Below are positions 47,525-59,119 of a stretch of DNA of 64,000 nucleotides, one piece after another; the stretch's first letter is position 1; the number at the start of each line of letters is the position of its first letter. The notes under the pieces are model-generated. The model did no database searches. It was not told where the DNA came from and was given only the letters and a program-made list of their open reading frames with translations. The position numbers and the translations under genes are program-made. Source of the stretch: Amphirosellinia nigrospora (taxonomy: Eukaryota > Ascomycota > Sordariomycetes > Xylariales > Xylariaceae); NCBI GenBank assembly GCA_004123355.1, contig SCHM01000002.1, positions 6,483,569-6,547,568 of the forward strand, in the 5' to 3' direction.

Positions 47525-49676
47525 CTAACTATTCGGCCAACACTGTGGTATCGTAGGGTCGACCTCTTCGTTCTGGCTGAGTAGAGGGTAGAGACAAGAC
47601 GTAGCATGCACTCTTAGCTGCTCACCGGCATTGAAAGTCGTAGTTTGTTTTGGGTTTGGTAAGTGCTTAGTTGTCGGTATTATCGCTTCTGGTTCCTCAC
47701 ACACCTCGGATCCGCATTGCATATCCTGAAACTCAGCTTTTGTGTTAGGGTCTTTGCTGGCCGGCTTGTTATCACTAAGACTCGTAGGATCCTGATCTTG
47801 ACTTTCAGAGACAAGAACAGGATTTGGATCTACACAATCATAGAAAAGCATAAAAACTCCGCCTTGGGCTAGAACAGATTCTTCGTCAACCTCCCAGACA
47901 GTCTCGTCACTTAAACGCCACCATTTCGAATCTTTATCCATGTCATCTGCATTCGATTCTCCTTCTTGATGGTTATCTTGATCGTCTGTTTGTGATATAT
48001 CTTTCTCATTGAAACTGTCTTCATCCGTGGCTTTTTGATGGACATGTTTTCGGTAACAGACGTAATGTCCGTTCTCGTGTCGACCTTGGTGGGTAATGAC
48101 TGCTCGTAGCTCATAGATTGGGCCGCTAATTTTGGAAGGTTTGAGATCGCCAGATACCATGGAGCTCTTTGGATCCGAAGTCCATTGCTCTACACCATCC
48201 TGGGCTGCATTGTATGGCTCTGCACTCCCGAGGCACCATGGTCCCAGATCCAGAGTACTGGGAAAGCCGACTGCTGCAAGATTTTTAAACATCTGGCCTG
48301 TAGTTTCATCGAAGACGGAACGGTTGATGTGAATGGCAAGGCTCGACGGTGGGCGGCCTATTACCATTTGTTTCGTCTTGGTTGAGGATACTCTATGCTG
48401 TTTGGAAATTTTACACTTATCCTGCAGAGTCTTCTTCAAAATTGTCTTCCTCCAGAGCTTCTTCGACAGCTCGGAGCCTTGCGAGAGGTTCTCGCATAGC
48501 CTCTTCCGTACAGCCATCCTCCCTATTTCGGGCTAACACAATATTCCAGAGCCGTTGAATTTTTAGTAGGGTGCACTTGGCGCACTCAACGCCTTGAATC
48601 GACTCAAGGGCAGTGTATGAGTCCAAACGCTCGTATAAATCATGAGCACCTTGACCTACTCCAAGATTTAGAGTGATGCAGTTGAAAGGTATCATGGAGA
48701 GGCCATCTGAGTGACCACACTGAACACAGGCAACTCTCTGGGCAATCAGTCCTTCAAGAGGATTCTTCGTAGCCCTGGCGTCAGGCACCGGCTTGCCGAG
48801 ACTAGAGAGAGATAAATACCCACTATCATCGCTGTGCTGGCTTTCAACAGTATCGTCCCTGATGCCAGTAGCCTCCAAGCCCGGGGAGCGATGTTGTGTC
48901 ATGGCGACCTTTGTAACTTCTTTGTCTATCTCGTCTAATATCTTGGAATAATACTCTTGCGCATCTTGTTGCTGCCATGTATCGAGTGATCTCAGTTTTT
49001 TGGGCGTCCACAAAGTCACACCGTTGTTTTGCGAGTCCGTCAACTTTGATAACAGGTCTCGCAGTGTCGCCACCGAGCTAGAGTCACGATCGTCACTGAT
49101 AGCCTCAGCATCTTCCAAAGCGCTTGTAAGATAGGCTGGCAAAGGTTTTAAGGAGGAGAGACTCTGAAGGATGCTGTTTTGAAAGCAGGAGTTGTCGTAG
49201 TTTCCTAGGCCGGGCGGCTGATCGGCCATTTGCTTCGACTTAATGCTCGATAACGAAGAGATACTCTTCCCAGCATGCGCCACGGCGTTTATTATACCCG
49301 TGGGATTGTCCATGCTGAGAATTCGACGAAGTAGATCGCTCTTGGCGGCATAGGATCTCGACTGGACTGGTAACGTAGACTCAGGAATGGGGACAAGAGG
49401 CGGATGAAGCCAGTGATCGAGGGCGTAAAGGAGTCTTGCGGGCGTGATAGTGACCACCAGGTCCCAAAGAAGCTCGCCAGGATGTTTCACATGGGCGAAA
49501 GAGGCGGAAGAGTGTAGCGACTGGTAGAGGACAGTCAACAGAAGGATACCGAAGGGAACAAGAATGCTCGGTTGGATCAGGCGATCCCATAGGGTGTTGA
49601 TGTTATTTTCGGCAAGGTAAGGGTAGGCGGCGAAGTCGGAGCGGTCGAGAGGCCTTTCGGGGCGATGAGATTGCAT
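47525..49676 (-). CDS. Ubiquitin carboxyl-terminal hydrolase, Ubp16-like
   Basis: USP-family cysteine protease that removes ubiquitin. Start chosen at ATG 49674-49676 (MQSHRPERPLDRSDFAAY); an in-frame upstream ATG at 49778 would add 34 His/Arg-rich residues. A hydrophobic segment at about residues 38-54 (ILVPFGILLLTVLYQSL) suggests a membrane anchor, as in yeast Ubp16 of the mitochondrial outer membrane. The Cys box is GLGNYDNSCFQNSILQSL; the QQQDAQEYYSKILDEI block follows; a CxxC pair (VACVQCGH) and ECAKC form the finger. The His box is GRHENGHYVCYRKH, with WWRLSDETV and GGVFMLFYDC behind it. One extra base near 48425 breaks the frame; corrected length is 716 residues. An acidic insert (DDQDNHQEGESNADDMD) splits the C-terminal catalytic part. 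Confidence 0.9.
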
Positions 49677-50514
49677 CCTGAGTGTATGTTGGGTGTTAGG
49701 AGCGGACGGCGCGCGGTGATGGTGGTGAAGATGACGGCGAAGGCGAGGGCCATATACAGAGGCTCGCGACAATGGCAAACGGCAGCTTTGGCGTGCTAGT
49801 GCAACGAATAATAATATGTTGAGTAGGTTTGTGATCTGCTATTCGTATGAAGAGGCGGGTCAATTCTATGATAGAGAGACACAGCCATTGCAGCGCCGTG
49901 GATCGATCACATGGTGTGGGAAAGTGATGACCTAGTTCAGGTGGTAGAAGAAGTACTTATAAGTCAAGGTTGCCATTTCGAGGGTAAGGTGTCTGGACTG
50001 GGTGACACCCACTTTAAAGGTAATGGGGAACAAGGGTTTTCAGATCTTGCGACAGGCCCATTTCAAACATACCAGGTACCTAGATATTTACCTAACTATG
50101 TACACAAGTACTTACTTAGTACATAGCACTTGAATACTTGAGTAGAATAACCAATGTATATAAAGCAGATAAGAACAAAATATAAAAGAATAACCAAGGC
50201 TTAAGGTTTAATCTGCTCATATTATTATTATTATTATTCTTAAATTCACTTGGTTCTATTGTTTAACTGATAAATCGTGGGCTTTAGACGGTCTAGGCTA
50301 TGGTGCAGTACTTGTGTATGTGGTATTTTGGCCGACCCTCTGCTTACACTACTTAAGTACCTTAGTGTAGCGTATGGGGCACTATCAAGATCTCTTATCA
50401 ACCACAGCCAGCTGGCGGGGCAAAATAATAATGTGGTCTCAGAGAAATCAACAGTTGGAATAGCCAAAAGCATCACTGTCAGAAACGATTGTCTGCGAAA
50501 AGAATCCCAGAAAA
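49677..50514. promoter_or_regulatory. Divergent promoter region, deubiquitinase / ALB1
   Basis: Non-coding between two divergent starts apart from the optional N-terminal extension of the deubiquitinase (to 49778). A short ATT-type microsatellite (attattattattatt) occurs at about 50221-50236. Confidence 0.4.
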
Positions 50515-51143
50515 ATGGCTAAAGGGGCGATATCAAAGAAAAAGAAAGGTATCTACACGGAAACATCCAACTAAAACATCCGTTCGAAACTAATCATAGT
50601 GCCCACCAATCTGTAGCCCCTTCGTTACATTCGCGCGCCGCGCGGCGAGCTACTTCTCCCGGCATCGACACGGACAAGTCCCTCAAGAATGCGAAGCCAC
50701 CGACGGAGTCAGTCGACCACCGCCCCTCCATATTATCGATACACCATGGCGCCGGCGTCTCCAAGAAGCAGAAAAAGGGCAGGGCCCTGAGTAGCAAGGC
50801 ACGGAAAAGGCATGAGAAGGCCCAAGACCGGGCGGCTGCAATCATGGAACGTACCGAGAAGAAGGTAGCCTTGAGCAAAGACTCGTCTAGGACAATCCAG
50901 AGTCGGAGGAAAGTCTGGGAAGATATTAACCAGAACATCGACGTACCATCAAACAGCAAGGCGGCGCCGAAGGAGACGGCCTCTCAGGACGAGGATGATA
51001 CAGGCGAATCTGAATTCGACGACGAGATGGGCGACGCGGGAGGAGAGCACGTGAATCAGCAGGGCAGTACAAATAACATAGGCATGATGAGGCCTGCTAT
51101 TGAGATCACGGTAGATCAAGATGACCAGGACGGCATCTTATAG
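50515..51143 (+). CDS. ALB1: Ribosome biogenesis protein Alb1
   Basis: Alb1 rides on pre-60S particles with Arx1 and shuttles between nucleus and cytoplasm. Exon 1 (50515-50548, MAKGAISKKKK) and exon 2 (50617-51143) are joined over a 68-bp intron ending CTGTAG, giving 186 residues with no frame break. The protein is very basic in its first half (APSLHSRAARRATSP, VSKKQKKGRALSSKARKRHE), has the conserved EKKVALSKDSSRTIQSRRKVW stretch, and ends acidic (DEDDTGESEFDDEMGD). This charge layout and the conserved order fit Alb1. The first exon is too short for a simple ORF search to catch. Confidence 0.88.
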
Positions 51144-51615
51144 TGGTGAGCGGGGTGGTTTGATGCTGTCCCAGATCAGTCACGCTCAAGGGTGGAATTA
51201 AATATCGGCGTTCCGGTCGGCGTTCTTCAAGATACCTCAAATACTTTTGGCCGATGTGTGGTCGTCTCAACTTTCACCATCTTATGAGCGAGTTTCATTT
51301 GCTGTCGTGACATGGAATTTCCTATTTTGGGACCCGCATCTGATGTTATAGGCGGCGCTAAGTGGGTCTAGCCTAGCCGCTAAGATAACTGCCCGAGCTT
51401 TATCTTTGATTTCAAGCTGCTGCATAGTTCTTGGATCCAACTGCGTGCATGCTCCATCTCAATCCAACTTTCAATTCAGGTTTAGGCCTATCATAGTCAG
51501 TGCTGCTGTCGCGCCTTACCATCTTCCTACCTCGCGCAAACCAACAGAAATTACTCGCTTCATCATCTCTGCAACTGTCTGATTATCCGTTGCACAAAAA
51601 TCAACGCCGCCCACC
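51144..51615. promoter_or_regulatory. Promoter and leader of the MFAP1-like gene
   Basis: 472 bp between tandem genes. Nothing specific recognised beyond a pyrimidine-rich leader just before the start (51490-51560). Confidence 0.35.
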
Positions 51616-53064
51616 ATGCCGCCGAAGCGCATGACCGCGAATCCTGTCCGGCCGGCTCGCCACCGGGCAGGTAGAGCCACAGGCGCATCCTCTGAATCCG
51701 ATTCCGACTCAGAAGCAAGCGAAGGCGAGACCGAGCAGCCAACCAAGCCAGAGCACAAGATCGTTCCCCCGCCCAAAGTGCCGAGCGCCGGTCGCATCGT
51801 GAGCAACCTTAGCAAAGTCGATCTAAACAAACAGCGACAGCAAGGCCAGGAAGCTGAAGAAAGGCGCCAAGCCGCTGAGAAGGCTGCCCGCTTAGCGGCT
51901 GAAGAAGGTTTTGTCACGGAGGAGAGTGAAGACGAAGGAAGCGAAGATGAGAGCGAAGATAGTGATGATGAGGAGGAGAGCAGCGAGGAGGAGGCTCCGC
52001 GGCGGCTTATGTTAAAACCCAGGTTCATACCCAAGAGTCAGCGGAACGCTGATACCAAGCAAGCGGCGGCGGCGCGAGATGAAAAGGAAGCAGCCAAATT
52101 AGCAGAGGAAGAGGAGGCTCGGAAGAAAAAGGCCATGGATGAACTGGTGGAGGAGCAGATGCGCAAGGACGCGGATGCGCGCGCGGCCGGCAAGAAGCAC
52201 TGGGACGACCTTGTTGACAAGGAAGAAGATGTCGACACGGAAGATGATAAGGATCCTGCGGCAGAATACGCGGCGTGGAAGCTGCGGGAGCTGAAACGCA
52301 TCAAGCGGGAGCGCGAGGCCATCGAGACGCGCGAGAAGGAGCGGGAGGAGGTCGAGCGCCGCCGCAATCTGACGGAGGAGGAGCGCAAGGCCGAGGATGA
52401 AGCATTCCTCGCCCAGCAGAAGGAAGAGAAGGACTCCAAAGGCAATATGACCTACATGCAGAAGTACTTCCACCGCGGCGCCTTTTACCAGGACGACGGT
52501 TGCCGAGTCGCTCGCCAAGCGCGATATCATGGGCACGCGCTTCGCCGACGACGTCAAGAACCGCGAATTACTCCCCAAGGCATTGCAGATGCGCGATATG
52601 ACGAAGCTGGGCAAGAAGGGCGCTTCCAAGTACAGAGACCTCAAGTCTGAGGATACGGGCCGTTGGGTGACTTCCGCGACACGCGACCGGGTAGAGACTT
52701 TGATCGCACCAATGTGGACGACAGATATAAATCGGATCGCTTCCAGGAGAGGTCTGGGCCCGGAGGCGCAAATGCCGTGCCGCTTGGCGACCGTAAAGGA
52801 GTTCCAGGCGCACCCGAGGGCCCTAGGAATAGTGACCGAAGGGGTGATAGCGAACGGTATCGGGGACGGGACAGAGACGATCGGAATTCGTACCGGCCGC
52901 GTGACGATACGAATCATCGGCGACGGAACTATTCGAGGTCGAGGTCAAGATCACCGAGAAGAAATGATAGAGATTATGACAGTGGTAGGAGAAAACGAGA
53001 CTCTTCACGAGACACTGGCCGTTACGAGGGCGACAAGAGACGAAGGATAGAATCGAATAGGTAG
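51616..53064 (+). CDS. MFAP1-family spliceosomal protein
   Basis: Micro-fibrillar-associated protein 1 family: a nuclear spliceosome B-complex component. The Ser/Asp/Glu-rich N-terminus (SSESDSDSEASEGETE, then EDEGSEDESEDSDDEEES) leads to the conserved LMLKPRFIPKSQR, long charged coiled-coil helices, and the family block DPAAEYAAWKLRELKRIKRE followed by NMTYMQKYFHRGAFYQDD. The gene then breaks frame near 52499 and again near 52665 (a G lost from a GGGG run). The conserved ESLAKRDIMGTRFADDVKNR and GKKGASKYRDLKSEDTGRW sit between the breaks. The third frame gives an RS/RD-rich tail (RRRNYSRSRSRSPRRN) ending at 53064. Corrected length is 482 residues. The single-exon layout and continuous conservation argue for sequence errors rather than decay. 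Confidence 0.88.
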
Positions 53065-53230
53065 ATGGAGTATATAGCCCCTGATACACCTACGTACCAT
53101 AACGTGAAAATAATAGGATAATTGTATAACACGGATCAAGCTCATGTCTGCCAGTGGTTATGCCTTTCATACTTGGGATTGTATACATACGTGACTACTT
53201 GCCAATATGGGTATATAACTAACCAACGAC

Positions 53231-55416
53231 CTATATTCTCGTGATTTCCACTCTTGCTCTCTCAAAGACCTTATGACCAACCATTGCACCGCTACTCGCC
53301 TCCTCTTCCGTCAGTTTCGGCGGGTACAGCGTCATACGAGCATAAGTACCAGCACCCCTTCTCTTGGAGAGATAACCAGGGTTGATGACGAGTACGCTCT
53401 CTACAACCTGCAGTAGATAGGTTAGCGCGAAAGCTCAGAGCGTTGGGAGGTTTCTGACGGGACTTACTCTCGCAAATGGCGGAAGCGCGCTCGGGACAAT
53501 GACGACGTCCGGCCGTACGTTGACCATCTCGCCGAGCTTCAGGTAGCTCGTGTCGAGGCCGGCTCCCGTGGGGATGCCCTCTGTGGTGCCGACCTTGGGC
53601 AACTTGGATCGATCGAGCGGAGGGAAGATGGGGAAGTAATGGCGCTGCTCGATCAGGTACCGGGATATCCGCGACATGAGGTTAGGCGTCACTGGCTTAG
53701 CGCCAACGAGTTCTTCGTGGCGCAGGTCCCATAAGATGTCCTGGGAGGATATACCCAGCACCATCTCGTTGATGGAGAGTGTCATTGGGTTGCCGATGAT
53801 TTTGGCCGTCTTGGGTAGGCCGAGATCCTTTCTCGGGAACGGTTCTTGCGGCCAGGAAACGTGCTTGTCGATGATGTCGCGCACGGATGGAATTAGGAGA
53901 ATAGTGACATGAGGATTAGAAGCTACGAGGCGGTTTAACGCTGGCGAGATCATGTACTTGAAAACAGTAGACATAGTTGCCGTGTCAGGCTCGGCCAAGG
54001 CCTCTTCTGGTAGATCGAAATCGCCTGTAGCAACTAGGGATGATCAACATCTATGAACGGCCCAGTTAATATCAGAACGTCCGCGTAAGTATCAGCCGCT
54101 TGACTGCAGAGGGCATGTAACGGCTCGAAGTCGAGGTTGTCATCGGCTGAATAGGGCCCTGAGCCAAAGATAATATTCAGTGGGGCCGGTTCGTCATCAG
54201 AGTCCATCGCATCTGGACCGCCGCGAAGCCTTTCTCTGTGTCCCTCAATAGTTGCTGGAGCTGACGCAGCGCTGTGTAACAGCGGTATATCCAACACTTC
54301 ACGCACGAGAAATTCTTGCCCCGAAGAGTTTATGCCCCTGAACGCCACGATTTGTCCAGGGAAGAACTGGTAGCAGCCGTTCAACTTGTCTAGCTTGAGT
54401 GGGATCCTTCGACCGTTTCCGGTACGCCGTGATGTCTCTAACACGAGGGATGCGTTGTTGAGCTTGCCCTCTGCGGAATCTGATGCTATCCGGCCCGCGG
54501 CCACGATTTCGGTCGTACTCTGACTGGCAGCACTACCGAATTCCTCCTCGTCTATCTTGTAGTGATCTCTTACGAGGGCGATGAATTCGTCTATCCGATC
54601 ATCTAAAATTTCCGCAGCTTCTGATAATTTCGTAGCCAAAGTCTTATAGGCTAGCTTCTTCTGGTCCGAGGCGGCTGTCAGTTTGATACGGGACTCCCCA
54701 AATGGCGCAATAGGAGGTTCTGCAGGTTTCAAATGTTCATTCAAAACCTCTATAAGTTCTCCAGGATTCTGCCGGTCATTAAAGGATAATGCGCTACGGT
54801 TCATTAGAGCCATCACGAACTGGTATTTAGACTAGAGATAACTTACGGGGTTATATTCATAGATTCCAGTTGGTTCTGAAGACGCGTGGGACTCTTGTAG
54901 TCAGGCGAGCTGCCTGGCACAACGTTCTTTACCCTAGATATAGAAGGCGTCTCGAGGACGTTCCTTTTCTTTATAGCGCTCTTATTCAGCTTCGCCGTAC
55001 CTGGTGTGCTAGGTACCATTCCTTCCAACCTAGATCCAAGTTAGCAGGGCATTTCCCCAACGAAACCCGAAAATGTTGGTGACGCACATGCCAAATACGT
55101 CGCCACCATTCTTCACAGCAGTACGAGGCGTTGCCCCGGTACGTTTCTCAGTCTTGATATGTACCTGATGGGATCTGTTGTTCCGTTCGAGCGCATCTAA
55201 CAAATCTTGCTTCAAGGCGCCCAAAGTATCCACAGAAAGCTTCATTTCGTCCATGTCCATCTTAATACAGTAGGATTCCCATTTGAAAAAGAGATCTTGA
55301 GGACTGAGCGAGTGCAGCTCCATGATATTTTGCAGCTCGACGACGACATTATGTTCAAGGGGCTTATCCCCCGTCCCAAAGCGCTCGTTCAATTCTTGTA
55401 TATCTGCCTCGGCCAT
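53231..55416 (-). CDS. POL12: DNA polymerase alpha subunit B
   Basis: B subunit of DNA polymerase alpha-primase, needed to start DNA synthesis at origins. Exons 55088-55416, 54847-55029, 53468-54793 and 53231-53407; all introns are 53-60 bp GT-AG. Start at ATG 55414-55416 (MAEADIQELNERFG). The N-terminal helical domain (LHSLSPQDLFFKWESYC) is followed by a Ser/Pro linker (VVPGSSPDYKSPTRLQNQL), the OB-fold region (FFPGQIVAFRGINSSGQEF) and the phosphoesterase-like domain (DVLILTGPFIDVDHP, HVTILLIPSVRDIIDKHVSWP, IGNPMTLSINEMVLGISSQD). The C-terminal exon ends VFERARVEITRI. One C is missing from a CCCC run near 54037; with it the total is 2,016 nt, 671 residues. An essential single-copy gene, so a sequence error is likely. 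Confidence 0.95.
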
Positions 55417-56135
55417 GATGTGCTGACTGATATATGCTGCTAATTGGGGTTCAGTGTGTTTTTGGTGGCGTATATGGACGAATTCGTCAGTTACAGGCCG
55501 GCTGAACACTGTCGCAATTACTCCTAAAATTTCGATGGACGTTGAGCCAGAGGTGGGCAGCGACGCGGTTGCGGCGCGTCTAGACGTGTTAAGTGGTTAA
55601 AGCGACAGGGTTTCCTAAAAACCCCACCGTCCTATTTTGGTTTAGGTGTACCTACATGCTGGTAGTATTTTAAGTCTGGGGTCAAGCTTAGGTACCTACG
55701 TATAACCAGTCTACGGTGTTTTATTTCGACAACCTTGAAAAAGGTAGGTACTCAAGAGAATACCTAATCAGTTAAGTAATTATAAATTTCAGTTTGCAAG
55801 TATCGGTCTGTGGCTAGGCTTATTAATGCCAGAAACTGTACTGTACCTACCAGGTTGTGGCATGCCGTAGGTACGTCCCAGCCCGCTAGGGTTCTCCATA
55901 GCTCGGATGCCAAGTCCAACTTTTGCATATCCGAATACGCTAGCTCCATGATTACACCGGAGCCTCAGATAGAAGTATAATATCCCATGCCCCTTTCTGT
56001 GACGATTCCTCTTGTTTCCTTGTTTGCACCATCTCAATAATCACATCAAATTCACTGCTCTCTAGTACACAATTTGTTGCCCTCCTCAAACGTTTCTCTA
56101 AGGGTCGTAGCTCGCCATATATCTCCTTATTTATA
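55417..56135. promoter_or_regulatory. Divergent promoter region, POL12 / Sec14-like
   Basis: About 720 bp between divergent starts. The 55500-55950 part holds several TACCTA/GTAGGTA phrases. No specific element is named. Confidence 0.4.
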
Positions 56136-57249
56136 ATGGCTACTGTTGGCACCTCGACACCGCCCTCTGGTGTGTCGGTGCTCGATGAGAAGAGAGATGG
56201 CCCATTTTCTGTTCCACTTGAGGCTCCGCCGTCAACCAGCAAACCTGTTGCGAATGCCCCTATCACATCGGAGCAACAATCAAAGTACGATTGGCTTCTC
56301 GAGAGAGCGAACGGTTGGGCAGAGGTGCCATCAACCAAGGGCAAAAACGGACCGTTAACAGGTAATGAGAAGGTGTGGCTCACAAAGGAGTGTCTTTTGA
56401 GATATCTTCGGGCCACCAAATGGGACAAGAATGAGGCCGAGAAACGATTGCTCGAGACGCTCACTTGGCGGAGGGAATATGGCGTGGAGGACTTGACCGC
56501 AGACCACATTGGCCCGGAGAACGAGACTGGAAAGCAGGTTATCGTCGGTTTTGATAAGCAGGGCCGCCCCTGTCATTATCTCAACCCAGGGCGTCAGAAC
56601 ACCGAGGTCACGCCCCGACAGGTGCAGCATATGGTCTTCATGCTTGAACGGGTCATCGACCTCATTCCAGCCGAACAAGAGAAGATCTGCCTGCTCATCG
56701 ACTTCAAAACCGGTACCAAGCGCACCAATACCGCCCCTGGCATTGGACAAGGCCGCGAGGTGCTGAACATTCTCCAAGCACATTATCCCGAGAGACTTGG
56801 TCGAGCGCTGATCGTCAATGGTAAGGAGACTCTCGAACATTAAGATACGATTCAAACTAACAAGAACTAGTACCTTGGGTTGTTTGGGGCTTCTTCAAGT
56901 TGATTACCCCTTTCATCGACCCCTGACCAAGGAGAAACTCAAGTTTAACGAGGACATGACACAGTATGTGACTCCGGAACAACTAGCGAAGGATATCAAA
57001 GGCGGTCAGCTGCCTTTCGAGTACGATCACTCTGTCTACTGGCCTGCACTGAACAAACTCAGCGACCAGCGGCGAGCTGAGCGGCTTCAGAGGTGGGAAG
57101 CTGGCGGCAAATTGATCGGCGAATCGGAAGACTATCTTAGAGGCCATGCGCCTCATGGTGTTGCTGGTGCGAACAACGGGTCAACTGAGTCACAAGAGAG
57201 AAAGTCACGACGATTAGTTCCTAAACTCTACTACTATAATCGACACTAG
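56136..57249 (+). CDS. Sec14/CRAL-TRIO lipid-binding protein, Pdr16-like
   Basis: Phosphatidylinositol-transfer-type protein. Exons 56136-56820 and 56871-57249 with a 50-bp intron. Start MATVGTSTPPSGVSVLDEK. The CRAL-TRIO N domain reads KECLLRYLRATKWDKNEAEK, RLLETLTWRREYGVED; the lipid-binding lobe reads VIVGFDKQGRPCHYLNPGRQ, QHMVFMLERVIDL, ILQAHYPERLGRALIVN|VPWVVWGFFKLITPFID, then KLKFNEDMTQYVTPEQL. The closest yeast relatives are Pdr16/Pdr17-type rather than Sec14 itself, judged by the N-terminal extension and PGRQNT loop (inference). One C is missing from the CCCCC run near 56922, after which the frame resumes; corrected length 354 residues. A basic tail (ERKSRRLVPK) ends it. Confidence 0.9.
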
Positions 57250-57696
57250 ATTTTGTCGAACGCGCCAGCAGTAATTCAAGGCTTTAGACGTAAGATACAG
57301 TAGATCTAATCTATAAAAAGCAACATAGTTATACAAGGCACATCTAGTTATAATAATCACTATATTTTGCATCAATAACGCATTCATACCTGGGTACTTA
57401 ATTGAGAGCTGTTATTTGGCACCTACCTGTCTATAGAAATAGGTATCTGGTACGTAGTATGCCTAATTGACCTGGGGGACCCACAGGGGACAGCTACATG
57501 CCAATAATACCTAACTTTAATTGTTCGGCGTCAGGTCCAACCTACTGGCAGTCGAAATCTACCAAAGAAACTCCCAAGAACCTCAACCTTCCGCTCTCTT
57601 TCGCAAACGCGATTATAGCTCCAGACAACACAATCGAACATCCGGCGGAAACTTGCTGCACAAATACTCCGAGATAATACGATTGGAAAGGAGATC
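57250..57696. promoter_or_regulatory. Intergenic between tandem genes
   Basis: Promoter and leader for the TRAPP gene; no site recognised. Confidence 0.35.
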
Positions 57697-58460
57697 ATGT
57701 CGAACCTTCAGGCGCCCCGAAGCGGTGCGAAAGAGGGACTGCGCTATCCAACAAGTGGCAAGACGATATACCACCGACCGTTGAATCGGGCCAAGACGGC
57801 CGAGCTCAGTGGTGCGAGTTTCGCCTACCTCTTCTCTGAGATGGTGAGCTATGCCTCGAAGAAGATTGAGAGTATCCAGGATTTAGAGAAGAGGTTAGTC
57901 CCGCGCTGTACCATCACCCGCCCTCCGAGATGTGATACCAACGGGCCGATCAACCGCCCCATTAGGTTTACTCAAGACTTATTATATCTAACACGACACT
58001 TTTCTGTTCAGACTCAACGTACAAGGCCACCCAATCGGCCTGAAGCTCCTCGACCTCCTCCTCTACCGCGAGCCGGCGCGATCGCAAACCCGACCCTCAA
58101 CATCATCACGCTCCTGCACTTCATCAAGATCAACGTGTGGCAGCACCTCTTCGGCCAGGCGGCGGACGGCCTCGAGAAGTCGTCGGACCCGTCCAAGCCC
58201 GACGAGTACATGATCATCGACAACGAGCCGCTCGTCAACCGCTACATCAGCGTGCCGCGCGACATGAGCCAGCTCAACTGCGCCGCCTACGTCGCCGGCA
58301 TCATCGAGGGCGTCTGCGACGGATCCGCCTTCCCGCCCGCGTCACCGCCCACAGCGTCGGCAAGCAGGAGGAGGGCGAGATGTGGCCCGGCCGTACCGTG
58401 TTCCTCGTCAAGTTCGCGCCCGAGGTCATGGAGCGCGAGACTTTCCTGGGCAAGGGCTAG
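57697..58460 (+). CDS. TRS31: TRAPP complex subunit Trs31 (TRAPPC5)
   Basis: A core subunit of the TRAPP tethering complex, a Rab (Ypt1) exchange factor at ER-Golgi. Exons 57697-57893 and 58012-58460, intron 118 bp. Hallmarks: TAELSGASFAYLFSEMVSYA, a LNVQGHPIGLKLLDLLLYRE block directly after the intron, NIITLLHFIKINVWQHLFG, DEYMIIDNEPLVNRYISVPR and MSQLNCAAYVAGIIEGVCDG. The C-terminus is PARVTAHSVGKQ then WPGRTVFLVKFAPEVMERE. Two single-base losses, near 58095 and 58335, break the frame; restoring the count gives 648 nt and 215 residues, the usual size. The fold is the Bet3-like alpha/beta roadblock of TRAPP small subunits. Confidence 0.92.
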
Positions 58461-58838
58461 GACTAACGTCCTTGTCAGATTACGAGCTCGTCGGGTCAGG
58501 AGCGGGATAGTGTTTCTATGGGTCAAGATTATAGCATGGCAAGGCGTTTCCGGGCAGGTGGCGGCGTTCTGCGATCTACGGTTCTTCAGGCGAGATTTTA
58601 TTCATTAGGACGATAGGGAGGCCACAAAACAACGTAGGGTTATGGCATGTTTTAGTCGAGCCCTGCCTACGCGCATCTTGGGGTATCAACAAGAATAACT
58701 AGTACCAATGCATCGCTTCCTCAAGTGACCCTGTGAACCAACGCCATTCCACCCGCAAACTCCCACCCGCAAGTCGAACTCCCGCTAAAGTAAAGATTCC
58801 AAGTCCCACTAGATCCCATAAACTTCGCAAGTGTCTCA

Positions 58839-59119
58839 TCATCTCGGTAGTCCTTTATACAGGGTCTTGGCTGAACCGGTCGTACGACCCCGTGCCGGGC
58901 CCTTCTTCATGAGCCCGGCGAGGTCGAGGTCTTTCCACGCAGGCTCCTTGCTACGCTGCGTGGCTTTCTGGATGCCGAAGGCGGCGTGCTGGTCGGGCAC
59001 GACGTCGTCCTCGTCCTCGGGTTGATGGGTTGATGGTGCGGCGGCACGTAGATGTCGTCATCGGGCAGCTTGTCCTTGCCAAAGTCCTCGAAGAGGTCGG
59101 CGTCGCGCGGCCGCTGCAT
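58839..59119 (-). CDS. Small acidic hypothetical protein
   Basis: Reads MQRPRDADLFEDFGKDKLPD, then VPPHHQPINP; after loss of one C near 59017 it continues DQHAAFGIQKATQRSKEPAW, KDLDLAGLMKKGP and ends KTLYKGLPR at a double stop (58839-58841). About 93 residues, charged, no membrane segment. The coding-like codon choice and smooth resumption after the break suggest a real gene. The start is uncertain: the ATG overlaps an acceptor-like catgcag, so a 5' exon to the right is possible. I do not recognise the family. It is convergent with the Trs31 gene about 380 bp away. Confidence 0.55.

Noticed and set aside
52099-52917. Long minus-strand frame over MFAP1
   Set aside because: Shadow of the charged, repetitive MFAP1 coding sequence; the real product on the plus strand is clear.
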